Program-made: the position numbers and the translations under genes
From: Streptomyces puniciscabiei
Lineage (GTDB): Bacteria > Actinomycetota > Actinomycetes > Streptomycetales > Streptomycetaceae
Assembly (NCBI RefSeq): GCF_006715785.1
Contig: NZ_VFNX01000001.1
Location: 2,928,501-2,992,500 of the forward strand
DNA: 64,000 bases
Direction of reading: 5' to 3'
The notes under the pieces: generated by a model
What the model was told of the DNA's origin: nothing
The model's database searches: none
The model's input: only the letters and a program-made list of their open reading frames with translations
In this document: positions 16,330-24,113 of the stretch, one piece after another
How the letters are laid out: every line of letters starts with the position of its first letter
How positions within the stretch are numbered: the first letter of the stretch is position 1

Positions 16330-17736
16330 ATGGCCGACAGCACACAGTTCAGGTCCTGGCTCGAATCCCGTGTGGCGGACTGCGACGACGACGAGGTCTG
16401 GGCCGTCGGGGAGACCGTGGTCACCCGGCGCCAGCTGAGAAACCGCGTGGAGTACGAGCGTGCGGCGCTGACGTCGCGCAGCATCACCGAGGGCAGCGCG
16501 GTGGCCGTGCAGATGATGCCGAGCTTCACCCTGCTGTCGACCCTGTTCGCTCTCTGGTCCGTCGGCGCCCAGGTACAGCTCCTCGATCCGCGGCTGACCA
16601 AGACGGAGACCGCCCGGCTGCTCGACCTGTGCGAGCCGCAGTTCCACATCACCTCCGGTGATCTCGGCGGAGTGTTCAGCTCGTTCCGCGACGAGACGCC
16701 CGTGGAGGTGAACAGGCTGCGCCCGGGGCGTGCCGCCGAGTCCGGCCATCCGCTGGTGCAGTTCAGCTCGGGCTCGACGGGACTGCCCAAGGTGATCGGC
16801 CGCACCGGCGCGTCGCTGCGCGCGGAGATCGAGCGCTTCGCGCGGCTCCCCGAGATGCCACGCACGGGCGAGCGGGTGCTGCTGCTCAGCTCGATCATGC
16901 ATTCCTTCGGCCTGATCGGCGGGGTCCTGCACGGTCTCGACGTCGGCGCCCCGCTGCACTTCAGCAGCCGGCCGCAGGCCCGGGACCTGGTGCGGATCAT
17001 GGCCGAACGGGAGATCACGGCCGTCTTCGGCGTGCCACTGCACTTCGGCCTGCTGTGCCGCGCCCCGGACATCCCCGAACTCCCGGCGCTGCGACTGGCG
17101 GTGAGCGGCGGCGAGATCCTCGACGCCAAGGTCTACGAGGAGTTCAAGAAGGCCTACGGCATCGCCATCGGCCAGGCGTACGGCATGACCGAGACCGGGA
17201 TCCTGGCGACGGACCTGGGCGGCCGCTACGGGCCTCCGGCCGTCGGCGAGCTGGTGCCGGGCATTCGGGCCGAGGTCAGGGAGAACACCCTGCGGGTCCG
17301 GCTGGAGGAGTCGCCGTACCTGTACGCGGATCGTGCGGACCGTTTCCAGGACGGCTGGCTCGACACCAAGGACCGCTGCGTGGTGCGGCCCGGCAGTGCG
17401 GCGCTGGAGATCGTCGGCCGCGCCGACTCCCTGGTCGCGGTGGGCGGTCTGAAGGTGGACCTGACGGAGGTCGAGCAGGTCGTCACCGAGCACCCCGCCG
17501 TCAAGGAAGCGGTGGTGGTGTTCGGCGAGTCGATCGAGGCCCATGTGGTGACCACCGGCCAGGTGTCCCGCGGCGAACTCCTCGGCTGGTGCCGGGAGCG
17601 GCTGGCGCCGTACAAGCTGCCGCGCGTCTTCCACTGCGTCGCCCGGCTGCCGCGCACCTCGAACGGGAAGGTCGTGCGCAATCCCGAGCTGCTGCACACC
17701 GCGAGGGCGCAGGGTCCGAGAATGCCGGTGTCCTGA
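16330..17736 (+). CDS. AMP-dependent acyl/aryl ligase (ANL superfamily)
   Basis: 468 aa, somewhat short for the family. Motifs: P-loop SSGSTGLPK (about 146-154), YGMTETG, the hinge region GWLDTKDR and a catalytic lysine at about 447 in RTSNGKVV. The enzyme forms an acyl-adenylate and transfers it to CoA or a carrier protein. As the only ligase in the cluster it is the best candidate to activate 3,4-AHBA for chain extension. Alternatively it activates an aliphatic starter acid. It shares an operon with KAS III copy 2, which supports a priming role. Confidence 0.85.
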   Translation: MADSTQFRSWLESRVADCDDDEVWAVGETVVTRRQLRNRVEYERAALTSRSITEGSAVAVQMMPSFTLLSTLFALWSVGAQVQLLDPRLTKTETARLLDLCEPQFHITSGDLGGVFSSFRDETPVEVNRLRPGRAAESGHPLVQFSSGSTGLPKVIGRTGASLRAEIERFARLPEMPRTGERVLLLSSIMHSFGLIGGVLHGLDVGAPLHFSSRPQARDLVRIMAEREITAVFGVPLHFGLLCRAPDIPELPALRLAVSGGEILDAKVYEEFKKAYGIAIGQAYGMTETGILATDLGGRYGPPAVGELVPGIRAEVRENTLRVRLEESPYLYADRADRFQDGWLDTKDRCVVRPGSAALEIVGRADSLVAVGGLKVDLTEVEQVVTEHPAVKEAVVVFGESIEAHVVTTGQVSRGELLGWCRERLAPYKLPRVFHCVARLPRTSNGKVVRNPELLHTARAQGPRMPVS

Positions 17737-17822
17737 GCGAACACAGCAAAGCGGAATCGTTTCCTCTGCGTAAATCGATCTCTGAGTGATCGCCTGAGCG
17801 CTCTAAGTTTGGTAGTGAACTT

Positions 17823-17838
17823 CCACCGGGACCGGTGG
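17823..17838. promoter_or_regulatory. Inverted repeat upstream of the first LuxR-type gene
   Basis: CCACCGG (17823-17829), two bases, CCGGTGG (17832-17838): a perfect 7-2-7 palindrome. It sits just before the regulator's first possible ATG (17839), so it could be an operator for autoregulation. Confidence 0.4.
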
Positions 17839-17859
17839 ATGCCACTTAGGGGGATGCAG

Positions 17860-18753
17860 GTGCCACAGGACCATCGCCAGCGTACGAGGGAACAGAGAGC
17901 GTCCGCGCAGCCGGACGCCGCGCCGGCCGCCGAGGACCCGTCCGGCGGGACAGAGGCGCTGGATGAACTCGCCCTGGAGGCGGAGGCGGCCATCGCCCGG
18001 CTGCGGCAGTCCCTCGCGGCCCTGCCGCAGCCGGGCTTCGCGGTGAGCGGGGGACAGACCCTGACCGCGGAAGACCTGCAGCGGCTCCTCGCCCAAGTGA
18101 CCACCACCGGGCCGGTGCTGGAGATGCGCCCGGGCGCGGGGGTGCGGCCCGAGCCGCTGAGAGGGCTCGACGAGTTCGAGTCGGAGCTGCTGGAGCGCGG
18201 CGTCGAGGTGCACACCCTGTGCCAGCACGTGACGCGTTTCGACCCGGACCTGCGCGAGGAACTGCGGCTGAGGGAGGAGCGGGGCGGGCTGGTCAGGACC
18301 ATGGAGACGCTGCCGGGCTGGTTCCTGGTCATGAGTGACGCGCTCGCCCTGGTGCCGGCCCGGCACGGGTACGACGACACGGACACCGGTGACGTGTGCC
18401 TGGTACGCGATCCCGCGGTGGTCGGCGTGCTGCGCGCCGTCTTCACCGACTACTGGCTCCGGGCCCGTCCGTTCTCGCAGGGCCGCTGGCGCGGGTCGCA
18501 GATCGAGGACGTCTCCCAGGAGGTCAACGCCGTCATCATCCGGATGCTGTGCACGGGCGCCAAGGACGAGCTCGTCGCCAAGCGCCTGGGCATGTCCGTA
18601 CGCACGCTGCGCCGCCGCATCGCCGACATGCTGGGCGGGCTGGGGGCGGCCAGCCGCTTCCAGGCCGGGTTCGAGATCGGCCGCTCCCTCGGAGACCAGG
18701 CGATCTGCGACGCGGAACGCCGTCTGGACGACAGCTTCGGTATCACCGGCTGA
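17860..18753 (+). CDS. LuxR-type HTH transcriptional regulator, copy 1
   Basis: About 297 aa from the GTG at 17860, which has AGGGGG 8 bases upstream. Alternative in-frame starts are TTG 17809, ATG 17839 and ATG 17854, so the start is uncertain. The C-terminal 65 residues form a LuxR-like helix-turn-helix (MLCTGAKDELVAKRLGMSVR, then TLRRRIADMLGGLGAASRF). The N-terminal part begins with an Ala/Glu-rich helix and has a phospholipase-D-like or sensory middle region seen in many Streptomyces orphan regulators. No phosphorylation site is evident. It is a likely pathway-specific regulator. Confidence 0.8.
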   Translation: MPQDHRQRTREQRASAQPDAAPAAEDPSGGTEALDELALEAEAAIARLRQSLAALPQPGFAVSGGQTLTAEDLQRLLAQVTTTGPVLEMRPGAGVRPEPLRGLDEFESELLERGVEVHTLCQHVTRFDPDLREELRLREERGGLVRTMETLPGWFLVMSDALALVPARHGYDDTDTGDVCLVRDPAVVGVLRAVFTDYWLRARPFSQGRWRGSQIEDVSQEVNAVIIRMLCTGAKDELVAKRLGMSVRTLRRRIADMLGGLGAASRFQAGFEIGRSLGDQAICDAERRLDDSFGITG

Positions 18754-18758
18754 GTCCG

Positions 18759-18785
18759 TCAGGTTGCTGTCAGACAGGAACCTGA
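18759..18785. promoter_or_regulatory. 27-bp near-perfect palindrome
   Basis: Arms TCAGGTT (18759-18765) and AACCTGA (18779-18785) with an inner CTGTC-A-GACAG. It starts 6 bases after the regulator's stop. It could terminate that transcript (there is no T-tract) or be an operator of the second regulator. Confidence 0.45.
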
Positions 18786-18806
18786 GGTTCTGCCGGGTGG
18801 ATTGAG

Positions 18807-18843
18807 CCGGAGCGTTCCAGCAGGATGAATACCGGAGCGTTCC
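18807..18843. promoter_or_regulatory. Direct repeat CCGGAGCGTTCC, two copies
   Basis: Exact 12-bp copies at 18807-18818 and 18832-18843, 25 bp apart. They lie upstream of the second LuxR-type gene and are candidate binding sites for one of the two regulators. Confidence 0.45.
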
Positions 18844-18964
18844 TCCGGCCGATGAAGTCCGGCGTCCCGCGAGAATGCGCAGCTCCACGCAAACGGGCCG
18901 CGCATTCCTAACGTTCGGTGCTCCACTGTCCTGCTGGATTCGGTGTGGTGCTACGGGGGTTGAC

Positions 18965-19672
18965 ATGTCGAATGCGATGCTGCTTGAGGACAATGACACC
19001 GCGACCACGAATGCGGAGTCCATACCCGAGACGAGAGGAATTCTCGTCGCCCTGTCCAGCGAACTGGTTCGCTGGGGACTCTGCAACATGCTCGAACGAC
19101 TCGACCCGCCGCGTCCGGTGCAGCCGCACCACGACGTCGCCTCGGCGCTGCGGCTGCTGCGCGACGGACGGTACTCGCTGGTGATCGTCGACGCGACGGA
19201 CGGCGAGGATGCCCTGCTGCGCCTGACCGAGGACGCCGGGAAGCTGGGGGTGAAGGTGCTCGTGCTGCTCGACCGTGCCGACGCGGCCACGGTGGAGCGC
19301 ATCGCCGCCCTGCCGGCCGACGGGTTCCTGGTGCAGTCGGACCTCACGCTGGAGTGCATGAACGAGACGCTGCAGCGGCTCGACCGCGGCGACCTGCCGA
19401 TTCCGGCGACCATGGTGCGTCAGCTCATGGCCCGGGTGCGCACCGGCGACTCCCGCTCGTACCAGACGCAGGTCCGGCTGACCCCGCGCGAGCAGGACGT
19501 GCTGCAGCTGATGGGCGAAGGGCTGAGCAACAAGCAGATAGCCCGGCGGTTCGGCATCTCGGTGCACGGGGTCAAACGGCATGTCACCAACGTGCTGGCC
19601 AAGCTGAACTGCCCCAACCGCACCCAGGCGGTGTCGGTGGCGCTCAAGCAGGGGCTGCTCGGCGATGGCTGA
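18965..19672 (+). CDS. NarL/LuxR-type response-regulator-like protein, copy 2
   Basis: 235 aa. Residues about 25-140 look like a degenerate receiver (GILVALSSELVRWGLCNMLE, then YSLVIVDATDGEDALLRLTE and KVLVLLDR); the switch residues are not clearly conserved. A full LuxR HTH follows: VRLTPREQDVLQLMGEGLSN, KQIARRFGISVHGVKRHVTN. No histidine kinase is nearby, so it is probably an orphan or ligand-responsive regulator of the cluster. It overlaps the PPTase gene by 8 bases, implying co-expression. Confidence 0.85.
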   Translation: MSNAMLLEDNDTATTNAESIPETRGILVALSSELVRWGLCNMLERLDPPRPVQPHHDVASALRLLRDGRYSLVIVDATDGEDALLRLTEDAGKLGVKVLVLLDRADAATVERIAALPADGFLVQSDLTLECMNETLQRLDRGDLPIPATMVRQLMARVRTGDSRSYQTQVRLTPREQDVLQLMGEGLSNKQIARRFGISVHGVKRHVTNVLAKLNCPNRTQAVSVALKQGLLGDG

Positions 19673-20342
19673 CCGGGCCGGCTCGGCGAGTGTCCCGGCC
19701 GTCCACCTCAGCAGGGTGGACGCGCCGGGAGGCGAGGCGGCCCCGGAGATGGACGGGGCGCTCCTCAGCTCGGCCGAGCGGGCTCGCGCCGACCGCATGC
19801 CGCCCACCGCCCGCGCCGTGTGGATCCGCTCGCGCGTCCTGCTGCGGACGGTGGTGGGCCGGCACCTGGGATGCCCGGCCCACGAGGTGAGACTGGGCCG
19901 TGACCCGCTCGGCCGGCCGGTGCTGCCGGACGCGCCCGGCGTGCACATCAGCCTGGCGCACACCACCGGGTGCTGTGCGGTCGCAGTGAGCACGACGGGC
20001 CCGGTGGGCGTGGACGTGGAGTGGCTCCGGCCGGTGAGCCTGCCGGACGGAATGGCCCGGCGGATCCTCGGCCCCGCGGAGATCGAGGAGTGGGGCCGCG
20101 TCCCCGCCCCGGACCGCACGCGGTGGCTGCTGCGCCGCTGGACATGGAAGGAAGCCCTGCTCAAGGCCGAGGGCACCGGGCTGCCCGGAGGGCTGGGCTC
20201 CTTCCAGATCCGGCGCACGGCGGCCGGGCTGCGGGTCCACACCGCCCGGCGCGATCCGGAGCGCTGGTGGGTGGCCGAGGTCCCGGCCGGTCCACGGCAC
20301 GTCGCGGCGGTGGCCTGCGACCGGCGGGTCGCCGCGCACTGA
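19665..20342 (+). CDS. 4'-phosphopantetheinyl transferase (Sfp type)
   Basis: 225 aa. The two PPTase signatures are present: GVDVEWL (Mg2+ ligands) and WTWKEALLKAEGTGL. The enzyme moves the phosphopantetheine arm of CoA onto a serine of carrier proteins. The cluster has two carrier proteins (23581 and 23850) that would need this activation. Embedding of a dedicated PPTase directly behind a regulator supports cluster-specific control of carrier activation. Confidence 0.92.
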   Translation: MADRAGSASVPAVHLSRVDAPGGEAAPEMDGALLSSAERARADRMPPTARAVWIRSRVLLRTVVGRHLGCPAHEVRLGRDPLGRPVLPDAPGVHISLAHTTGCCAVAVSTTGPVGVDVEWLRPVSLPDGMARRILGPAEIEEWGRVPAPDRTRWLLRRWTWKEALLKAEGTGLPGGLGSFQIRRTAAGLRVHTARRDPERWWVAEVPAGPRHVAAVACDRRVAAH

Positions 20343-20360
20343 GAACGGCGGTCGGCCGGG

Positions 20361-20469
20361 CGCCGACATCGCGGAAACAGGACGCCGACATCGCGGAAAC
20401 AGCACGCTGAAATCGCGGAAACAGCACGCTGAATTCACGGAGACGGCGCGCCGACATCGCGGGAAACCA
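20361..20469. repeat. Five tandem 22-bp direct repeats
   Basis: Units start at 20361, 20383, 20405, 20427 and 20449. The shared core is CGCYGAMATCGCGGAAACAG; units 1 and 2 differ at one base, unit 3 at three, units 4 and 5 are more diverged. The period of exactly 22 bp puts equivalent bases on about the same helix face. The array is in the gap between the PPTase and the PNPOx-like gene and is non-coding. It looks like a cooperative regulator-binding array. Confidence 0.75.
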
Positions 20470-20593
20470 CGCCCGCTTCATGAATGTCCCCTGAGCACGG
20501 AGCGCTCTTTCGGCATGCCCGATCCCGCCTGTGCCGGAGGAAGAGGAAAACAGGATCCGGCAGCACAGTCCGGCACGACGAAAGGCATTTCAG

Positions 20594-21064
20594 ATGGTCC
20601 GAGACGCGGAAGGACGGGTCGCGCGGCCCGTGCGCGCGGTATTGGTAACGCACCGCCAGGACGGCGGAATTCAGGCATCTCCGGTCTCCGCGCTGGCCAT
20701 CGACGAGGACGTCTTTTTCATCACGTCCAGCGAGGTGACCGCCAAGGCCCGCAACCTACGGCGCGATCCGCGGGCGGCGCTCTGCGTCGTCTCGGAGAAC
20801 TGGTACGGGCCCTGGCGGACGGTCGAGGGCAAGGCGGAGGTCCACACCCTCCCGGAGGCGTTCGAGGACCTCAAGGAGTTCCACCGGCTGCGCGACGGCG
20901 CCCGCCTCGGTGCCGGGCCCGAGGCGGACCGCCGGCTCCTGGAGACCTGGGAGGCAGAGGCGAAGGTGTTCATCGTCGTGCGCGCCGAGCGCATCGCGCG
21001 CGCCCCCTCGCTCGACGAGCTGGCCACCACCCTCGCGGCGCGGCGGTCCGGGCAGCCCCGCTGA
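20594..21064 (+). CDS. Pyridoxamine 5'-phosphate oxidase-like (split-barrel flavin/F420) protein
   Basis: 156 aa. The FMN-binding split-barrel fold is indicated by RPVRAVLVTHRQDGGIQASP, DEDVFFITSS, ARNLRRDPRAALCVV and WRTVEGKAEV. Members bind FMN or F420 and reduce or oxidise small molecules. The ATG at 20594 with GAAAGG upstream is preferred over an in-frame GTG at 20531. It precedes the exporter gene. In polyene pathways such a protein could reduce a double bond or a ring carbonyl; the substrate is unknown. Confidence 0.8.
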   Translation: MVRDAEGRVARPVRAVLVTHRQDGGIQASPVSALAIDEDVFFITSSEVTAKARNLRRDPRAALCVVSENWYGPWRTVEGKAEVHTLPEAFEDLKEFHRLRDGARLGAGPEADRRLLETWEAEAKVFIVVRAERIARAPSLDELATTLAARRSGQPR

Positions 21065-21149
21065 AGGACCCCCCTCGCCGCGGTGTGCGCCGAGACAACC
21101 CCCGCTACCACACGCAGGTTTGACCACGTCCCCACTCACGGGAGAAAGA

Positions 21150-22370
21150 ATGAAACGCATCGCACCCCTCGCCCTGGGCATGTTCGCCATCGGACTCGAC
21201 GCCTTCGTCCTGTCCGGTCTGCTCCCGGGCATGGCCGGCTCCTTCCACGTGTCCCTGGGCGCGGTCGCCCAGGTCGTCACCGGCTTCACCTTCGCCTTCG
21301 CCCTGAGCGCCCCGCTGCTCGCCGTGGCCACGGCCAAGATCGGCCGCAAGAAGCTCGCGCTCTACGCGCTCACCATCTTCGCCCTGGCCAACGCGGCCAG
21401 TGCGCTCGCGCCCTCGCTGTGGGTGATGGTGCTCGTCCGCGTCCTCGCCGGTGCCATCGGCGGCGTCTACTCACCCGCCGCGATCGGCACGGCCGTTCAG
21501 CTCGTGCCCCCCGCCCAGCAGGGCCGCGCGCTCGGCACCATCATGAGTGGCCTGGCCGTGTCCACCATCCTCGGTGTGCCGGTGGGCGTGCTCGTCGGCA
21601 CGCAGGTCGGCTGGCGCGCCGCCCTGTGGGTCGTGGTCGGCGTCATCGTGCTGGCCATCGTCGCCATCGCCGCGCTGGTCCCGTCCGTCGGCGCCACACC
21701 GACGCCCGGCCTCAAGGAACGCTTCGCCGTCCTCGGCGACGGCCGCGTCCTGGTGCGCATGGTCGTCATGTTCCTCTACGGCGTGGCGCAGATGGGCCTC
21801 GTCTACACGTTCCTCCCCGCGATCCTCCACGACAGCGCCGGCGTCTCCGTCAAGAGCCTGCCCGTCTACCTGCTGATCGCCGGCGTGGCCTCCTTCGCCG
21901 GCAACGCCCTGGCGGGTGCCCGCCTCGACAAGGGCACCTCGCCGAAGTCCATGCTCGGCGTGGCGCTCGCGGCCGTGGCGGCCATCATCGCCGTGTTCCC
22001 CTACGGAGCGTTCGACTCCGTCGCCGCCGGCGTCGTCATCCTCTTCTACGGGTTCGCGGTCGCCCATGTGCAGCTTCCGATCCAGTACCAGCTGATGCGC
22101 ATCGTGCCGCAGCACACCAGCATCGTCGTCTCGCTCCTCAACTCCGCCATGTATCTGGGCACCGCGGCCGGTGCCGCGGTCGGCGGCGCGGTGCTCGCGG
22201 CCACCTCGACGACAGCGCTGACCTGGACCGGTGCCGCAGTGATCGCCGTCGCCCTGGCGATCAGCGTCGTCGTCAGGCAAGGCGACGCCCCGCGGGCCGC
22301 TCCGGGTGCGGCAGCGCCCCGGGAGGCCCAGCCGCAGGGCTCCGGCGCCCCGGCGGACGCCGCCTCCTGA
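21150..22370 (+). CDS. MFS transporter, probable product exporter
   Basis: 406 aa with about 12 hydrophobic segments. The N-terminal GMFAIGLDAFVLSGLLPGMA and the A-motif-like KIGRKKLALYAL are typical of DHA1 drug:H+ antiporters (AraJ/Cml type), as is the motif C region GVPVGVLVG. A hydrophilic Ala/Pro-rich tail of about 35 residues is cytoplasmic. Location inside the cluster suggests export of, and self-resistance to, the product. RBS GGGAGAAAG is close to the ATG. Confidence 0.88.
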   Translation: MKRIAPLALGMFAIGLDAFVLSGLLPGMAGSFHVSLGAVAQVVTGFTFAFALSAPLLAVATAKIGRKKLALYALTIFALANAASALAPSLWVMVLVRVLAGAIGGVYSPAAIGTAVQLVPPAQQGRALGTIMSGLAVSTILGVPVGVLVGTQVGWRAALWVVVGVIVLAIVAIAALVPSVGATPTPGLKERFAVLGDGRVLVRMVVMFLYGVAQMGLVYTFLPAILHDSAGVSVKSLPVYLLIAGVASFAGNALAGARLDKGTSPKSMLGVALAAVAAIIAVFPYGAFDSVAAGVVILFYGFAVAHVQLPIQYQLMRIVPQHTSIVVSLLNSAMYLGTAAGAAVGGAVLAATSTTALTWTGAAVIAVALAISVVVRQGDAPRAAPGAAAPREAQPQGSGAPADAAS

Positions 22371-22483
22371 GCGGGGCACTGCGCTCCCGGCAGCCGCCCG
22401 AGGAACAGGCAACCGCAGGAACAGCCAACCGCAGGACTCGGCGACCACGGAGGCCGAGCGCACACCCCATCCGGCATGCCCCG

Positions 22484-22518
22484 ACGGGCCCGTCGCGCAC
22501 CCCGCGCGACGGGCCCGT
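22484..22518 (+). terminator. Intrinsic terminator after the exporter
   Basis: A perfect 15-bp stem (ACGGGCCCGTCGCGC at 22484-22498, complement at 22504-22518) with a 5-base loop. The remaining gap 22371-22695 shows no gene and must hold the promoter of the GriI operon. Confidence 0.75.
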
Positions 22519-22695
22519 ACGTGTCCCGCCCACGGCAGGGCCGGCTTCGGTGCCGGCCTCGGTGGACTGCCTGGTCGGCTACCTCCGATGGTGTGTCCGC
22601 GCGCCCCGCAGGAGCAGTCCTTTCGAGGATTCTGTGCCGGATCGGCCACCGAAAGAATCCCCTCAGTGTTTCCGCCACTTGGGGGTAGAACGAAG

Positions 22696-23532
22696 ATGGT
22701 TGCGTTGACCACGGGCCTGGACGTCAGGCTCGCCCGGCTCTCCCGGCACCGCGCCGGTCATTTCCTGTTCGTGCCCATGGACCACTCGGTGGCCGACGGC
22801 CCGATCACCACCGCCCCCCGGTTCAACGAACTCGTGGGCGCGGTCGCCGCGGCCGGCGCCGACGCGATCGTCGTGCACAAGGGCCGCGCCCGCGCGGTCG
22901 ATCCCCGGCTGTTGCACGCATGCGGACTGATCGTCCACCTCAGCGCCAGCACCCCGCACGCGCCCGACGGCGACGCCAAGATCCTCGTCGGGGACGTGGC
23001 GGACGCCGTGCGGGCCGGTGCCGACGCGGTGAGCGTGCACGTCAACATCGGCTCCGACACCGAGGCCGCGCAACTCGCCGACCTGGGCACCGTGGCCCGC
23101 GCCTGCCAGGAGTGGAACCTGCCGCTGCTGGCCATGATCTACCCGCGCGGCCCCCGGATCGCCGACCCGCACGTCCCCGCGCTGCTCTCACACGTCGTCA
23201 ACATCGCCGCGGACCTCGGCGCGACCCTCGTGAAGACCACCTGGGCGGTGCCCGCCGAGAGCATGGCGGAGGTCACCGAGAGCTGCCCCATCCCGGTTCT
23301 GGTGGCCGGCGGTCCGAGCGACGGCGGCAGCCTCGCCGACTACGCGGCGGCCGCCCTGGACGCCGGCTGCCGCGGCCTCGCCGTGGGCCGCCGCGTCTTC
23401 CGGAGCAGCGACCCGGGCGCGGCCGTGCGCGAGGTCGCCGCCGTCGTGCACGGTGGCCGCTCCGCCCGTGCCACCGCCTCGCTGCCGCTCAGCTCCGTGA
23501 TCGCCCGGGCGGGCGTCCCGGCCCAGATCTGA
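22696..23532 (+). CDS. griI: GriI-like aldolase (C7 amino-ketose phosphate synthase for 3,4-AHBA)
   Basis: 278 aa, DhnA/FbaB-type class I aldolase. The Schiff-base lysine is Lys180 in GATLVKTTW; PMDHSVADGP and LVAGGPSDGG are the other landmarks. GriI condenses dihydroxyacetone phosphate with aspartate semialdehyde; GriH (here at 10209) then cyclises the product to 3,4-AHBA. It heads the operon that continues with both carrier proteins and the KS/CLF, so precursor supply and chain building are co-transcribed. The ATG follows a G-run (GGGGGT) at slightly long spacing. Confidence 0.92.
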   Translation: MVALTTGLDVRLARLSRHRAGHFLFVPMDHSVADGPITTAPRFNELVGAVAAAGADAIVVHKGRARAVDPRLLHACGLIVHLSASTPHAPDGDAKILVGDVADAVRAGADAVSVHVNIGSDTEAAQLADLGTVARACQEWNLPLLAMIYPRGPRIADPHVPALLSHVVNIAADLGATLVKTTWAVPAESMAEVTESCPIPVLVAGGPSDGGSLADYAAAALDAGCRGLAVGRRVFRSSDPGAAVREVAAVVHGGRSARATASLPLSSVIARAGVPAQI

Positions 23533-23580
23533 GCAACCCCTCGACCGTCAGCCCCACGACCCGAAAAGGGAGCCGAAGCC

Positions 23581-23853
23581 ATGCAGGAAGAGATCCGGGA
23601 CTTCGTCCTCGCCGTCATCCGCGACGTCATCAACCTCCCCGTCCCCGAGGACGCCGGCGCCGACACCCCGCTCGGCGCCGACGGCCTCGAACTGGAGTCA
23701 CTGGCCATGATCGAGCTGCTGCTGCAGCTGGAGGGCGAGTACGGCATCGAGCTGCCGGAGGAGGACGTCGATCCCGAGACCGTGCGGACCCTCGGCCAGC
23801 TGGTCCAGGTGGTGGCCGACCGGCGTGCCGTGACGGCGGGGGCCGGGCGGTGA
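23581..23853 (+). CDS. Acyl carrier protein 1
   Basis: 90 aa, acidic, with predicted four-helix ACP fold. The phosphopantetheine serine is Ser40 in GLELESLAMIELL. The usual DSL is ESL here, a variation found in other polyene-type ACPs. RBS AAAGGGAG. The stop overlaps the start of the second carrier gene. It should carry growing chains for the KS/CLF pair at 24103-26069. Confidence 0.9.
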   Translation: MQEEIRDFVLAVIRDVINLPVPEDAGADTPLGADGLELESLAMIELLLQLEGEYGIELPEEDVDPETVRTLGQLVQVVADRRAVTAGAGR

Positions 23854-24113
23854 TCACCCGCGGTGACATAGAGCGGCTTCTCGTCGACAGCGGCATCACG
23901 CCCGAACCCGGCCCCGACGGCCCCGACGAGTTCGTCCTCGACTCGCTCACCCTCGTCTGGATGCTGCACCTGCTCGACGAACGGCACGGCATCCGCTGGG
24001 AGCCGGCGGAGGAGGACCTCGTGGACTTCACCTCGGTGAGCGGCGCCCAGGCCGTGCTGGCCCGCAGCTTCCCCGGGCGCGTGGAACAGGAAGAGGTAAC
24101 CCATGGCAGCTGA
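23850..24113 (+). CDS. Atypical acyl carrier protein 2
   Basis: 87 aa from a GTG start overlapping ACP1 by 4 bases. A carrier signature is visible: FVLDSLTLVWMLHLLDE, with the attachment serine at about residue 32. The following helices (WEPAEEDLVDFTSV, SGAQAVLARSF) match an ACP fold. The protein is short before the serine and has an unusual Trp in helix II. It overlaps the KS gene at its 3' end. The pair of unlike carriers suggests separate roles, for example starter loading versus elongation. I recall a two-carrier arrangement in asukamycin-type clusters. Confidence 0.75.
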   Translation: MITRGDIERLLVDSGITPEPGPDGPDEFVLDSLTLVWMLHLLDERHGIRWEPAEEDLVDFTSVSGAQAVLARSFPGRVEQEEVTHGS

